64,000 nucleotides of DNA. It comes from Xenorhabdus griffiniae. GTDB taxonomy: Bacteria > Pseudomonadota > Gammaproteobacteria > Enterobacterales > Enterobacteriaceae. The DNA is taken from contig NZ_CP147737.1 in the NCBI RefSeq assembly GCF_037265215.1, forward strand, positions 2,202,001-2,266,000, written 5' to 3'. A program made the position numbers and the translations under genes. The first letter of the stretch is position 1, and each line of letters begins with the position of its first letter. Shown here one piece after another: positions 54,950 to 64,000 of this stretch. Under the pieces are notes generated by a model, which was not told the origin of the DNA, searched no databases, and was given only the letters and a program-made list of their open reading frames with translations.

Positions 54950-56809
54950 ATGTCATCTAAGAAAATTACGACTTCTATAAAACTAGGTTCAGATTTAGTC
55001 ATAGGGGAAGAATTTATTCTCGACATCTTTTTAACATCTGATACACCTATTTCTAGTGATGCAAGTGTCGAATTGACACCTTATGGTGGTATCGGGTTGC
55101 GTAGACATGTACCTCCAATCGTATTATCTGATAATAATAGAAAGGGAACGATTTCTGTTGAATTACGTGTTGATAATAATATTGTTGAAAACAATGAAAT
55201 TACATTAGATATTCAGCCAAATTCAGCAGCAATAGGGTTTGAAAAAATCAGTGTATTCTATTATGCCAAAACGCTTGATTTTTCATCAGTTCAACTGGCT
55301 ATCGGTGCTGATTATTTAGATATGCCGACAGAAGTTAATGACCCACCTGGTGGACGATATTTTGTGAAGGTGGGAACAGTAAAAACCGCAATAACAAATA
55401 AGGATAATACAGTCAAATTATCTGGTACACCTGTGAATATACTTGATACGCCTGACAGGAATTTTGATAAAGTGGATTTTTATCAGGATGATAAAAAAAC
55501 GAAAATTCCTATCAGGAAGATTGGTAGTAAAAGAGGTTTCATCATTAACACAGATCCTCATGGTAAATTAAATTTTTATATTTATGCCAGACAGGAAAGT
55601 TCTGTTGTTCTGACTCTTTATTCACAAATATTTGGTGCAACAGGAGAAATTTCAGCTGATAAGACGCTATACATTTTGGATAGTGATCAAACGGATGTCA
55701 ATTCAATGGATTCGTTATCGGCTCCAGTTATTGCCAAAGTTAATAATGGAGTTTTACACAATGATGGTAGCTCTTTGGACTTTTCTGTTAACATACCACC
55801 ATATGATAATGCGTCGGGGGGAGATACGATATTTTTCTTTATTAATGGAAAAATGATTGATAATCCTCACCGTTTGTTAGATCCAGACTATCTTGGAACA
55901 CCTTTTATAAGGTTACCTTATGGTGTTTTCAATGAAAATAAAGAAAAGGTTAATTTTTACTATAGTGTTATTAAGGAAAGTGCGGATAGATTAGTTTCGG
56001 ATTCTCTAGAGTTTACATACACAAAGTATATTCCTCCAGCAGATAATGTTTATGAAAAATGTTTGGTTTATTCGAGTTTAGGAGTAGGGAAGGATAATTT
56101 AATTACGGAAAGTGATATTATAAATTACAAGACTATCTCTCATTATAAAGAGAATGCCAATCATGAGGCTTTATTTGTTAAGATTATAGGAACAAATGAT
56201 CTAAATGATAAGACTAGAATACCTTTAGGTAGTGAAGTGACTTTGAATTTACATATTCATTCAAAGCTCACAAAGTTAGATAAATCTTTCGGGCAAAAGA
56301 GGATGCCAATGACAGCTGGTGATGATGGCGTCACTAATTATGTCATCTTTGGTATACCACAAATCTATCTTGAAGGAAATGATGAATTTGATATTTATAA
56401 TCAAGGAAAAATTTATTTCTCTTATACTGTGAATATAGATAATACGAAAGTTATTAGTCAGATATGGAAAGGACAAATCAATGTCGCTCCTCCTGATGAA
56501 ATAATTCCAATAGTAACTGGATATCAGCCAATCGGTGACGAATATGAAATACTTACAATTCAAATTAATGATAAACAGACATCTGAACAAATTAAAAATA
56601 CGCCCATCTCTTATAAAATAGATTCAGCCGTAAACATGAATAACGTGTCTGAAATTGCTTCAAACTCCGATACGATACAATCAATGACTACAAATGAATA
56701 CGGGCAATTTAAAATAAATCTTCAAGGGAAAAAGGGAGGATATGGCACTATAACGGTTACAGCCAATAATCTTGTTGGCAGAATAAAACATACTATGGGA
56801 CAATATTAA
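54950..56809 (+). CDS. Unknown paralogous beta-rich protein, copy 4, with extra C-terminal Ig-like module
   Basis: 619 residues. Family landmarks: SDLVIGEEFILDIFL, GKLNFYIYARQE, PPYDNASGGDTIFFFINGK and KIIGTNDLNDKTRIPLGSEVTL. It then adds about 95 residues resembling a Big_1-like Ig domain (SMTTNEYGQFKINLQGKKG ... TITVTANN), similar in style to the repeats of the inverse autotransporter upstream. GGAG precedes the ATG at 54950. It ends 13 bases before the next gene, so they form a pair. Function unknown. Confidence 0.8.
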   Translation: MSSKKITTSIKLGSDLVIGEEFILDIFLTSDTPISSDASVELTPYGGIGLRRHVPPIVLSDNNRKGTISVELRVDNNIVENNEITLDIQPNSAAIGFEKISVFYYAKTLDFSSVQLAIGADYLDMPTEVNDPPGGRYFVKVGTVKTAITNKDNTVKLSGTPVNILDTPDRNFDKVDFYQDDKKTKIPIRKIGSKRGFIINTDPHGKLNFYIYARQESSVVLTLYSQIFGATGEISADKTLYILDSDQTDVNSMDSLSAPVIAKVNNGVLHNDGSSLDFSVNIPPYDNASGGDTIFFFINGKMIDNPHRLLDPDYLGTPFIRLPYGVFNENKEKVNFYYSVIKESADRLVSDSLEFTYTKYIPPADNVYEKCLVYSSLGVGKDNLITESDIINYKTISHYKENANHEALFVKIIGTNDLNDKTRIPLGSEVTLNLHIHSKLTKLDKSFGQKRMPMTAGDDGVTNYVIFGIPQIYLEGNDEFDIYNQGKIYFSYTVNIDNTKVISQIWKGQINVAPPDEIIPIVTGYQPIGDEYEILTIQINDKQTSEQIKNTPISYKIDSAVNMNNVSEIASNSDTIQSMTTNEYGQFKINLQGKKGGYGTITVTANNLVGRIKHTMGQY

Positions 56810-56822
56810 GGAGATATTAGCA

Positions 56823-57257
56823 ATGGCAACGAAAACACTTTCTTTTCCGGATATAAAAAATGGTTGGTATGTTTCGTATTTCTTTCAAGTGTTAGCTGGA
56901 TATGGCTATACAGTGACAATACAAGATAGTGTCACCGGGAGTACTTACGCTACTTGGGAAAAACCGAACAATGGAGATGATTCTCCCTATAGTAATACCC
57001 ATTCATTTTGGTACACAGGACCAGATGGAAAGCTTATATGCAATGTTGATTGCCCAGAAAGCATTCGCCTTGATAATACCTGGGCTGAAAGTATTATAAC
57101 TCCAGATTCGGGGGAACCAACTTTGGGAAGAACCTATTGTGTAGCTTTTGAGGATAATGGCATTAAGCATAATGGCACAGACTACAGAATCGAATACAAT
57201 AACTTATTTCTATGTCTGGTCGGATGGTCTCATTATCAGGACGATCCCAACGAATAA
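56823..57257 (+). CDS. Unknown small aromatic-rich protein, copy A
   Basis: 144 residues, no signal peptide, rich in Tyr, Trp and Asp: KTLSFPDIKNGWYVSYFFQ, SFWYTGPDGKLICNVD, RLDNTWAESIITP, YNNLFLCLVGW. Looks like a compact beta-barrel, perhaps a carbohydrate- or protein-binding domain, but I know no family. GGAG upstream; preceded by copy 4 with a 13-base gap, so likely co-translated with it and perhaps its partner. A paralogue lies at 57623. Confidence 0.75.
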   Translation: MATKTLSFPDIKNGWYVSYFFQVLAGYGYTVTIQDSVTGSTYATWEKPNNGDDSPYSNTHSFWYTGPDGKLICNVDCPESIRLDNTWAESIITPDSGEPTLGRTYCVAFEDNGIKHNGTDYRIEYNNLFLCLVGWSHYQDDPNE

Positions 57258-57325
57258 ATTATCCATTTTGTAATTAAAAATTATTTCTAGAAAGACTTGA
57301 ACCGTTGTGTGAAGCCTATCCGATC

Positions 57326-57431
57326 TATACGCATTAAACTTCAAGTTGCAATTTACAATACGCTATGAAACCTGATTTCTCCCCCGCTTCGCGGGGAGAA
57401 ATCACACGCATCTTGAAGCTAGATTGGTATA
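57326..57431 (+). repeat. Interspersed palindromic repeat, copy R7
   Basis: Full copy from TATACGCATTAAAC to ATTGGTATA between the two small paralogues; the central stem has an extra C (CTCCCCCGCTTCGCGGGGAG). Confidence 0.9.
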
Positions 57432-57550
57432 AATATTCCTGCTAAATAGCGTTTCAAAATGATAGGAGTATTCCTTACCCTGCGTGCCACGCGGGGTGAG
57501 AAACTCCAACATCTGATATTCTCAGTATTATGAAAACCTATTTAGTTTTA

Positions 57551-57622
57551 TAAGGGCTACAGCCAATAATTTTGTCAGGAGCATAAAATGAACTATGAAA
57601 TAATATTGAGGGGATATTAATA
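57551..57622 (+). pseudogene. Relic of the 3' end of paralogue copy 4
   Basis: These 72 bases align without gaps to 56751-56822, the last ~60 bases of copy 4 plus its leader into the next gene (shared CTACAGCCAATAAT / TTACAGCCAATAAT and ATATTGAGG / ATATTAAGG). The relic is a scar of a tandem duplication of the copy 4-small protein unit in which the large gene was then lost. Confidence 0.8.
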
Positions 57623-58039
57623 ATGGCAAGTAAAACACTTTATTTTCCGGATATAAAAAATGGTTGGTATGTTTCATATTTTTTTCAGACGATAGCTGGA
57701 TATAGTTATATCGTGACACTACAAGAGAATGACACTGGGCATAATTACGATATCTGGAAAAAACCGAATGATGGAGCTGATCCTGCTATCCGATATTCCA
57801 ATTCATTTCTATATACAGGATCAGATGGGAAGCTTATATGCACTATTGATAGTCCGGAAAGTCATCGACTTGATAATACCTGGTCTGAAAGCATAATAAC
57901 ACCAAGTTCGGGAGAAAAAACGCTGGGAAGGAGTTATTTTGCAGCCTTTGAGGATAATGGTGGAATACTCGAATACTGTAACCTTTATGTCTGTCTGATA
58001 GGAGCGCATATTGCTGGTACAGTGGAAATAAAGCAGTAA
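57623..58039 (+). CDS. Unknown small aromatic-rich protein, copy B
   Basis: 138 residues, paralogue of the protein at 56823: KTLYFPDIKNGWYVSYFFQ, FLYTGSDGKLICTID, RLDNTWSESIITPSSGEKTLGR, CNLYVCLIG. GAGGGG precedes the ATG. It lacks the end of copy A and has a different C-terminus (AGTVEIKQ). Unknown function. Confidence 0.75.
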   Translation: MASKTLYFPDIKNGWYVSYFFQTIAGYSYIVTLQENDTGHNYDIWKKPNDGADPAIRYSNSFLYTGSDGKLICTIDSPESHRLDNTWSESIITPSSGEKTLGRSYFAAFEDNGGILEYCNLYVCLIGAHIAGTVEIKQ

Positions 58040-58225
58040 AATGTAGTACTTGACTTTTTCGAATAGGGTTTTAAGCAAAGCTACATATCTATAACATGAT
58101 TGCTGCCATTGTCAATTATTGAAGATATGGATAAGTTTTTATTACTTCAGGGGGTGACCGTAGATTTGAGCGCGCCATTGGGCGCGCCAACTGATCTTAA
58201 TTTCGTGATATGTTATCGAACAATG

Positions 58226-58867
<642 letters not shown>

Positions 58868-59152
58868 CTACTTCCTCAGTTATCTACAACCCAAGTTACC
58901 TAAGATACTAATAACTTCATTGATAATATTGCTTGTGAATCATATTTTATATAGAGAATTGTTCAGTCAATAGCTCAATATTTTGAGATATTCATTCAAA
59001 TTTATTGAATCAAGCGATGAATTGGTGAGGGGAGTACGTGAGATCACTCAAGATATGTTACACTTCTAATATCGTTATGCCATAAAAAAACAATCCTCTG
59101 AGCCTGCAAAGACAGCGCTACTCAGTTAAAAAACGTCACAAGGATTTATCAC

Positions 59153-62100
59153 GTGAAATCACCTTTGACAGCACCATTTGCTGAATTATTCGCTGAACTT
59201 GATCACACACCGCTGCGCGATCAGTTCCGTTTAAAAAAACGTCTGCATGGAGCAGCAAAAATTAAGAATCAAGTCTCCTTGCAGGCTGTAGCACAATCCA
59301 TCGCTGCGGATATAGCGACGGCAAAACAGAAAATTATGAATCGCCAGGCTGCGTGTCCTTCGATTCAATACCCTGAAAACCTGCCGGTTAGCCAGAAGAA
59401 AGACGATATCTATAAGGCTATTCGGGATAATCAGGTTGTTATCATTGCCGGGGAAACCGGTTCAGGTAAAACAACTCAGATCCCCAAAATCTGCCTTGAA
59501 TTGGGAAGGGGAGTTAAGGGGTTGATCGGCCATACCCAACCCCGTCGTTTGGCAGCACGTTCGGTTGCTAATCGTATTGCGGATGAACTGGAAACACCGC
59601 TTGGCTCGACGGTTGGTTATAAAGTTCGTTTTAACGATCAGGTCAGTGAAAATACGCTGGTCAAATTGATGACTGACGGTATTCTACTGGCGGAATTACA
59701 GCAAGATCGCTTGTTATTGCAATATGATACGTTAATTATCGATGAAGCCCATGAACGCAGCTTAAATATCGATTTTATCCTCGGTTATCTGCGCCAATTA
59801 CTGCCAAAACGCCCAGATCTAAAAGTCATCATTACTTCTGCAACTATCGATCCTGAACGCTTTTCCCGTCACTTTAATAATGCCCCGATTATTGAAGTAT
59901 CTGGACGTACTTATCCGGTAGAAGTGCGTTATCGCCCCGTAGCGGGTGATGAGCATGACAGTGATCGCGACCAGCTTGACGCTATTATTGATGCAGTGGA
60001 TGAATTAGGGCGTGAAAGCTCAGGTGACATACTGGTATTTATGAGCGGTGAACGAGAAATTCGTGACACGGCGGATGCCCTCAATAAGCAAAATTTCCCA
60101 CATACCGAAATCTTGCCACTTTTTGCACGGTTATCTAACAGCGAGCAGAACAGAATCTTTCAACCCCATGTTGGCCGCCGTATTATTCTGGCCACCAACG
60201 TGGCGGAAACATCCTTGACTGTACCTGGCATCAAGTACGTGATTGATACCGGTTTTGCACGTATTAGCCGATACAGTTATCGCACCAAAGTGCAGCGCTT
60301 GCCGATAGAACCGATATCGCAGGCTTCTGCCAATCAGCGGAAAGGGCGTTGTGGCCGTGTTTCGGATGGGGTTTGTATTCGCCTTTATTCGGAAGAGGAT
60401 TTTTTATCACGTCCAGAATTCACCGATCCGGAAATCTTGCGCACTAATCTGGCCTCCGTTATTTTGCAAATGACCTCCATTGGGTTGGGGGATGTCAGCG
60501 CCTTCCCGTTTGTTGAAGCGCCGGATAAACGTAATATCCAGGATGGAGTTCGTCTGTTGGAGGAGTTGGGGGCTATTGATCCGGAGTCATTGTCAGAAGG
60601 GGGTTATCGACTGACTTCAATGGGGCGACAATTGGCTCAGTTGCCTATCGATCCCCGCTTGGCACGTATGGTACTGGAAGCTAAGGTACATGGTTGCGTT
60701 CGTGAAGTGATGGTGATTGCTTCTGCATTGTCAATTCAAGATCCACGGGAACGACCGTTAGAAAAACAGCAGGCTTCTGATGAAAAACACCGCCGTTTTG
60801 CGGATAAAGATTCAGATTTCATCGCCTTCCTGAAGTTATGGGATTTTCTGGTGGAACAGCAGAACGCGCTTTCCAGTTCCCAGTTCCGTAAACTTTGTCG
60901 GCAGGATTATCTGAATTATCTTCGTGTGAGGGAATGGCAGGATATTTATACTCAGCTACGGCAGGTTGTGAAAGAAATCGGGTTGCCGATTAATAGCCAA
61001 GAAGCTGATTATCGCAGTATCCATGTTGCCTTGCTGACAGGGTTGTTATCCCATATTGGGCAGAAAGATACGGATAAACAGGAATATACCGGTGCACGCA
61101 ATGCCCGTTTTTCCGTTTTTCCTGGCTCTGGGTTATTTAAAAAACCACCAAAATGGGCGATGGTGGCTGAATTGGTGGAAACCAGCCGCTTGTGGGGACG
61201 TATTGCCGCGCGCATCGAGCCTGAATGGGTAGAGCCATTGGCGGCTCATTTAATCAAAAAACACTATAGTGAACCGCACTGGCAGAAATCCCAGGGGGCG
61301 GTAATGGCAATGGAAAAAGTTACCTTATATGGTTTGCCAATTGTGACGGGGCGTCTGGTCAATTACAGCCGAATCGATCCCATGTTATGCCGCGAATTAT
61401 TTATCCGCCATGCACTGGTAGAAGGCGATTGGCAAACTCGTCATTCATTTTTCCGCGCTAATTTGAAATTACGTGAAGAAGTAGAAGAGCTGGAACATAA
61501 ATCTCGCCGACGAGATATTCTGGTGGATGATGAAACCTTGTTCAGTTTCTATGATCAGCGCATTGGCAAAGACGTTGTTTCATCGCGCCATTTTGATCGT
61601 TGGTGGAAAGTTGCCAGCCAGGATCAGCCTGAATTGCTCAACTTTGAAAAGAGTATGTTAATCAAGGGAGATGCAAACAAAGTCAGTGCGTTGGATTATC
61701 CAAATTACTGGCACCAAGATAACTTGAAATTCCGTTTGAGTTACCAATTTGAACCGGGAACCGATGCTGATGGCGTAACAGTGCATATTCCTTTACCGGT
61801 ATTGAACCAGGTCAAAGATGAAGGATTTGATTGGCAAATTCCGGGCATTCGCCATGAATTGGTTGTTGCGTTGATTAAGTCATTGCCAAAACCAATACGT
61901 CGTAATTTTGTTCCGGCACCTAACTATGCGCAGGCATTTCTGGAGCGTGTGACACAACCTCAGGCCCCTTTACTGGATAGCCTTGAGAAAGAGTTGCGTC
62001 GCATGACGGGGGTGACAGTGTCACGCGATGACTGGCAGCTAGAACAAGTACCTGATCATTTAAAGATCACATTCCGCATTATTGGAGAGAAGAAAACGGG

Positions 62101-63073
62101 TGAAAAAAATAAATCGTTAGCGGAAGGCAAAGATCTGTCTGCATTGAAACTGAAATTGAAAGAAAAAGTTCAGGAAACGCTTTCCGCAGTTGCAGATGAT
62201 GGTATAGAGCAAAATGGATTGCATATCTGGAGTTTTGGAACATTGCCTGAATGTTATGAGCAGAAGCGTGGGGGCTATTCTGTTAAGGCATTTCCGGCAT
62301 TGGTGGATGAGAAAGACAGTATCGGTATTAAACTATTCGAAACCGAGTCCGAACAACAGAATGCTATGTGGGAAGGAACGCGCCGCCTGTTATTGCTGAA
62401 TATTCCATCGCCGATTAAATACTTGCATGAAAAATTACCAAACAAATCTAAACTGGGGCTGTATTTCAATCCATATGGAAAAGTATTGGATTTGATTGAT
62501 GATTGTATTTCCTGTGGTGTTGATAGATTGATCGCAGAAAATGGTGGACCAGCTTGGGATGAACAGGCATTTTCCAGTTTGCATGATAAAGTTCGTGCTA
62601 ATTTGAATGACGCCGTGGTTGATATTGCCAAACAAGTTGAGCAAATCCTGACTGCGGTCTTTAATATCAACAAGCGCCTGAAAGGGCGGGTGGATATCTC
62701 TCTCGCACTGGCGTTATCTGATATTAAAGAACAAATTTCTGGTCTGGTATTTAATGGATTTGTGACTTCCCACGGTTGGAAACGTCTGGCAGATGTCTTG
62801 CGCTATTTGAATGGTATCGAACGTCGATTGGAAAAATTGGCGGTAGATCCTAATAAGGATAGGGCGCATATGAGCAGAGTTGAACATATCCAGCGTCAAT
62901 GGCAACAATGGTTGGCAAAACTGTCTGTGCAGCAGAAGCAGTTAACGGAAGTAAAAGAAATTCGTTGGATGATTGAAGAACTTCGGATCAGTCTGTTTGC
63001 CCAACAATTGGGTACTGCGTATCCAATATCGGATAAACGTATTTTACAGGCGATGGAAAATATCGCGTCGTGA
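59153..63073 (+). CDS. hrpA: ATP-dependent RNA helicase HrpA
   Basis: 1306 residues (E. coli 1300). DEAH/RHA helicase: Walker A GETGSGKTTQIPK, IDEAHERSLN, SATIDPERF, the QxxGRxGR motif (QRKGRCGRV), then the HA2/OB region and the long C-terminal HrpA-specific domain. It is known to rescue stalled, collided ribosomes. Start GTG at 59153 (AAGGA upstream). Confidence 0.97.
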   Translation: MKSPLTAPFAELFAELDHTPLRDQFRLKKRLHGAAKIKNQVSLQAVAQSIAADIATAKQKIMNRQAACPSIQYPENLPVSQKKDDIYKAIRDNQVVIIAGETGSGKTTQIPKICLELGRGVKGLIGHTQPRRLAARSVANRIADELETPLGSTVGYKVRFNDQVSENTLVKLMTDGILLAELQQDRLLLQYDTLIIDEAHERSLNIDFILGYLRQLLPKRPDLKVIITSATIDPERFSRHFNNAPIIEVSGRTYPVEVRYRPVAGDEHDSDRDQLDAIIDAVDELGRESSGDILVFMSGEREIRDTADALNKQNFPHTEILPLFARLSNSEQNRIFQPHVGRRIILATNVAETSLTVPGIKYVIDTGFARISRYSYRTKVQRLPIEPISQASANQRKGRCGRVSDGVCIRLYSEEDFLSRPEFTDPEILRTNLASVILQMTSIGLGDVSAFPFVEAPDKRNIQDGVRLLEELGAIDPESLSEGGYRLTSMGRQLAQLPIDPRLARMVLEAKVHGCVREVMVIASALSIQDPRERPLEKQQASDEKHRRFADKDSDFIAFLKLWDFLVEQQNALSSSQFRKLCRQDYLNYLRVREWQDIYTQLRQVVKEIGLPINSQEADYRSIHVALLTGLLSHIGQKDTDKQEYTGARNARFSVFPGSGLFKKPPKWAMVAELVETSRLWGRIAARIEPEWVEPLAAHLIKKHYSEPHWQKSQGAVMAMEKVTLYGLPIVTGRLVNYSRIDPMLCRELFIRHALVEGDWQTRHSFFRANLKLREEVEELEHKSRRRDILVDDETLFSFYDQRIGKDVVSSRHFDRWWKVASQDQPELLNFEKSMLIKGDANKVSALDYPNYWHQDNLKFRLSYQFEPGTDADGVTVHIPLPVLNQVKDEGFDWQIPGIRHELVVALIKSLPKPIRRNFVPAPNYAQAFLERVTQPQAPLLDSLEKELRRMTGVTVSRDDWQLEQVPDHLKITFRIIGEKKTGEKNKSLAEGKDLSALKLKLKEKVQETLSAVADDGIEQNGLHIWSFGTLPECYEQKRGGYSVKAFPALVDEKDSIGIKLFETESEQQNAMWEGTRRLLLLNIPSPIKYLHEKLPNKSKLGLYFNPYGKVLDLIDDCISCGVDRLIAENGGPAWDEQAFSSLHDKVRANLNDAVVDIAKQVEQILTAVFNINKRLKGRVDISLALALSDIKEQISGLVFNGFVTSHGWKRLADVLRYLNGIERRLEKLAVDPNKDRAHMSRVEHIQRQWQQWLAKLSVQQKQLTEVKEIRWMIEELRISLFAQQLGTAYPISDKRILQAMENIAS

Positions 63074-63080
63074 TAAATAG

Positions 63081-63105
63081 GGGCAGTTGTGGCTTACAAC
63101 TGCCC
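63081..63105 (+). terminator. Stem-loop after hrpA
   Basis: GGGCAGTTGT pairs with ACAACTGCCC across GGCTT directly after hrpA; the following run is A-rich, so the termination strength is uncertain. Confidence 0.6.
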
Positions 63106-63213
63106 AAAATACGCTTAAAAGGATCCATTACTGTTTTAGTTACAACATACTAATTTAACTCACTAACATCCCCCACTTAACAACATTACTATCAAATAGG
63201 GGATAACTATCAT

Positions 63214-64000
63214 TTACTGATATGTAAAAGTGATTGTTGCTGTTGCATCTGCTTTGCCCGGCTTAATTTCTGCTTCCGTTTGGATATAACGGGCAATTAA
63301 TGGAATGGTTATATTTCCACCAGACTGTGTGGAGCCAAATACAACGGGAGTACGCATCGTTACGGGGCGGTTTTGATACAAAATTTGTAAACCAACTCCT
63401 TTTGCGACGTTGTCAATATTGTCCAAGGCCCAGATATCTTGGGCATTCCAGCTTACCGAACTGCCATCCAGCATCAACCCAACATCGACATTAGCATCGC
63501 AATTTATATTGATATCAAAACGTTGCATTCCCGCTGTACTATGAATACCCCGAAAATCACTTTTTTTAATATCTCCCATATTGACTAAAATCATTTCTTG
63601 ATTGAGAGAACAACCTTTAGTCACGATATAGGTATTCGATAAATTGAAAGTGTGAACAGGAATGTTGTGACCTAATGTAGCACGAGTCAGTTTCGCCGAG
63701 TTAACGGCTCCAGAACCCGTTGTTGATGCAATCTTGATTAGCTGTACCGTCAAATAACCCCATGACTCACCGCAATATTGTTTTTTCCATCGAGATTGCG
63801 GCGATGAAGGGCAAGTGAATGGATAGGTCGCTGTTCTGGGTAGCCAATCAATACCATAACCGTATCCCCAGGTATTAATGCGGATGCCAACTCCCGGAAC
63901 ACCGGATTCATAAATGGCATCCTGATTATAGTTTGCAGGTTTAAGGTCAGGTTGTTCCCATATTGTAGGCAAGGAAGTGTCGCAGAGGGCGATATTACCT
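63214..64000 (-). CDS. Fimbrial tip adhesin (FimH-like), N-terminal end outside window
   Basis: The minus-strand frame is open to the window edge, so at least 262 residues are seen without the start. The C-terminal half is a pilin domain: a Cys pair (KGCSLN ... INCDANVDVGLMLDG), GVGLQILYQNRPV, and the end ADATATITFTYQ, which fits a chaperone-usher subunit with its last beta-strand. The N-terminal part (INTWGYGYGIDWLPRTATYPFTCP, shown in part) is a probable receptor-binding domain. Usher and chaperone genes would be expected upstream on this strand, beyond the window. Confidence 0.85.
   Translation of the reverse strand, partial: GNIALCDTSLPTIWEQPDLKPANYNQDAIYESGVPGVGIRINTWGYGYGIDWLPRTATYPFTCPSSPQSRWKKQYCGESWGYLTVQLIKIASTTGSGAVNSAKLTRATLGHNIPVHTFNLSNTYIVTKGCSLNQEMILVNMGDIKKSDFRGIHSTAGMQRFDININCDANVDVGLMLDGSSVSWNAQDIWALDNIDNVAKGVGLQILYQNRPVTMRTPVVFGSTQSGGNITIPLIARYIQTEAEIKPGKADATATITFTYQ

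Noticed and set aside
5717..57431. Palindromic repeats as a CRISPR array
   Set aside because: Copies are kilobases apart, in both orientations, and there are no cas genes.

Overview
The window looks like a chromosomal segment of an entomopathogenic member of the Morganellaceae (Xenorhabdus or Photorhabdus type). The evidence is gene content, AT-rich base composition, gene order close to E. coli in the housekeeping blocks, a stand-alone NRPS operon, a darobactin-type RiPP operon, and seven copies of a ~105-bp palindromic repeat. Genus is an inference; there is no rRNA or other marker here.

Layout. 1-5667: the end of a secondary-metabolite operon with a ketopantoate-reductase-like C-terminus, a Rieske oxygenase, a C-A-T NRPS with an Asn-like code, and a type II thioesterase; the genes are translationally coupled. 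5847-10858: znuBC and znuA diverging around a clear Zur box, then mepM and lpxM. 10963-17189 (minus strand): a complete darABCDE-type operon, inserted between lpxM and pykA, which are close neighbours in E. coli. 17475-19480: a group II intron that has split one copy of the palindromic repeat. 19641-24091: pykA, hexR, zwf with a HexR box. 24545-38183: mdtJI with a possible leader ORF, then yoaB, yoaA, tsaB, yeaY, fadD, rnd, minEDC, ycgL, an MltB-like transglycosylase, ycgM and ycgN. 38365-43653: a GhoS-like protein, a 27-aa membrane peptide, ldhA, ydbH-ynbE-ydbL. 43797-58039: an accessory island with an inverse autotransporter (invasin type), a tandem family of ~550-620-aa proteins of unknown function (one copy broken), an IS1111-group element, and two small paralogues. 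58226-64000: azoR, hrpA and the start-truncated part of a fimbrial adhesin.

The most exciting system is the dar operon. The precursor at 16887-17063 aligns without gaps, over 58 residues, with my recollection of DarA, but its core reads WNWSKGF where darobactin A has WNWSKSF. The residues that carry the two crosslinks (Trp1, Trp3, Lys5) are kept, so a bicyclic BamA-targeting peptide with Gly6 is predicted. The operon also carries three simple-repeat tracts in places where length changes would matter. A G9 tract directly follows a perfect TTGACA -35 box upstream of darA. An A8 tract lies in the apparent natural 5' end of darC, which needs one more A to be in frame. Eight perfect 9-bp units encode an (Ile-Leu-Asp)n stretch in the permease DarB. 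Together they suggest slipped-strand control of darobactin production or export, as an inference from sequence only.

Other points of interest are the orphan NRPS operon, the intron whose exact ends can be read by comparison with intact repeat copies, and the paralogue array with its duplication scar.
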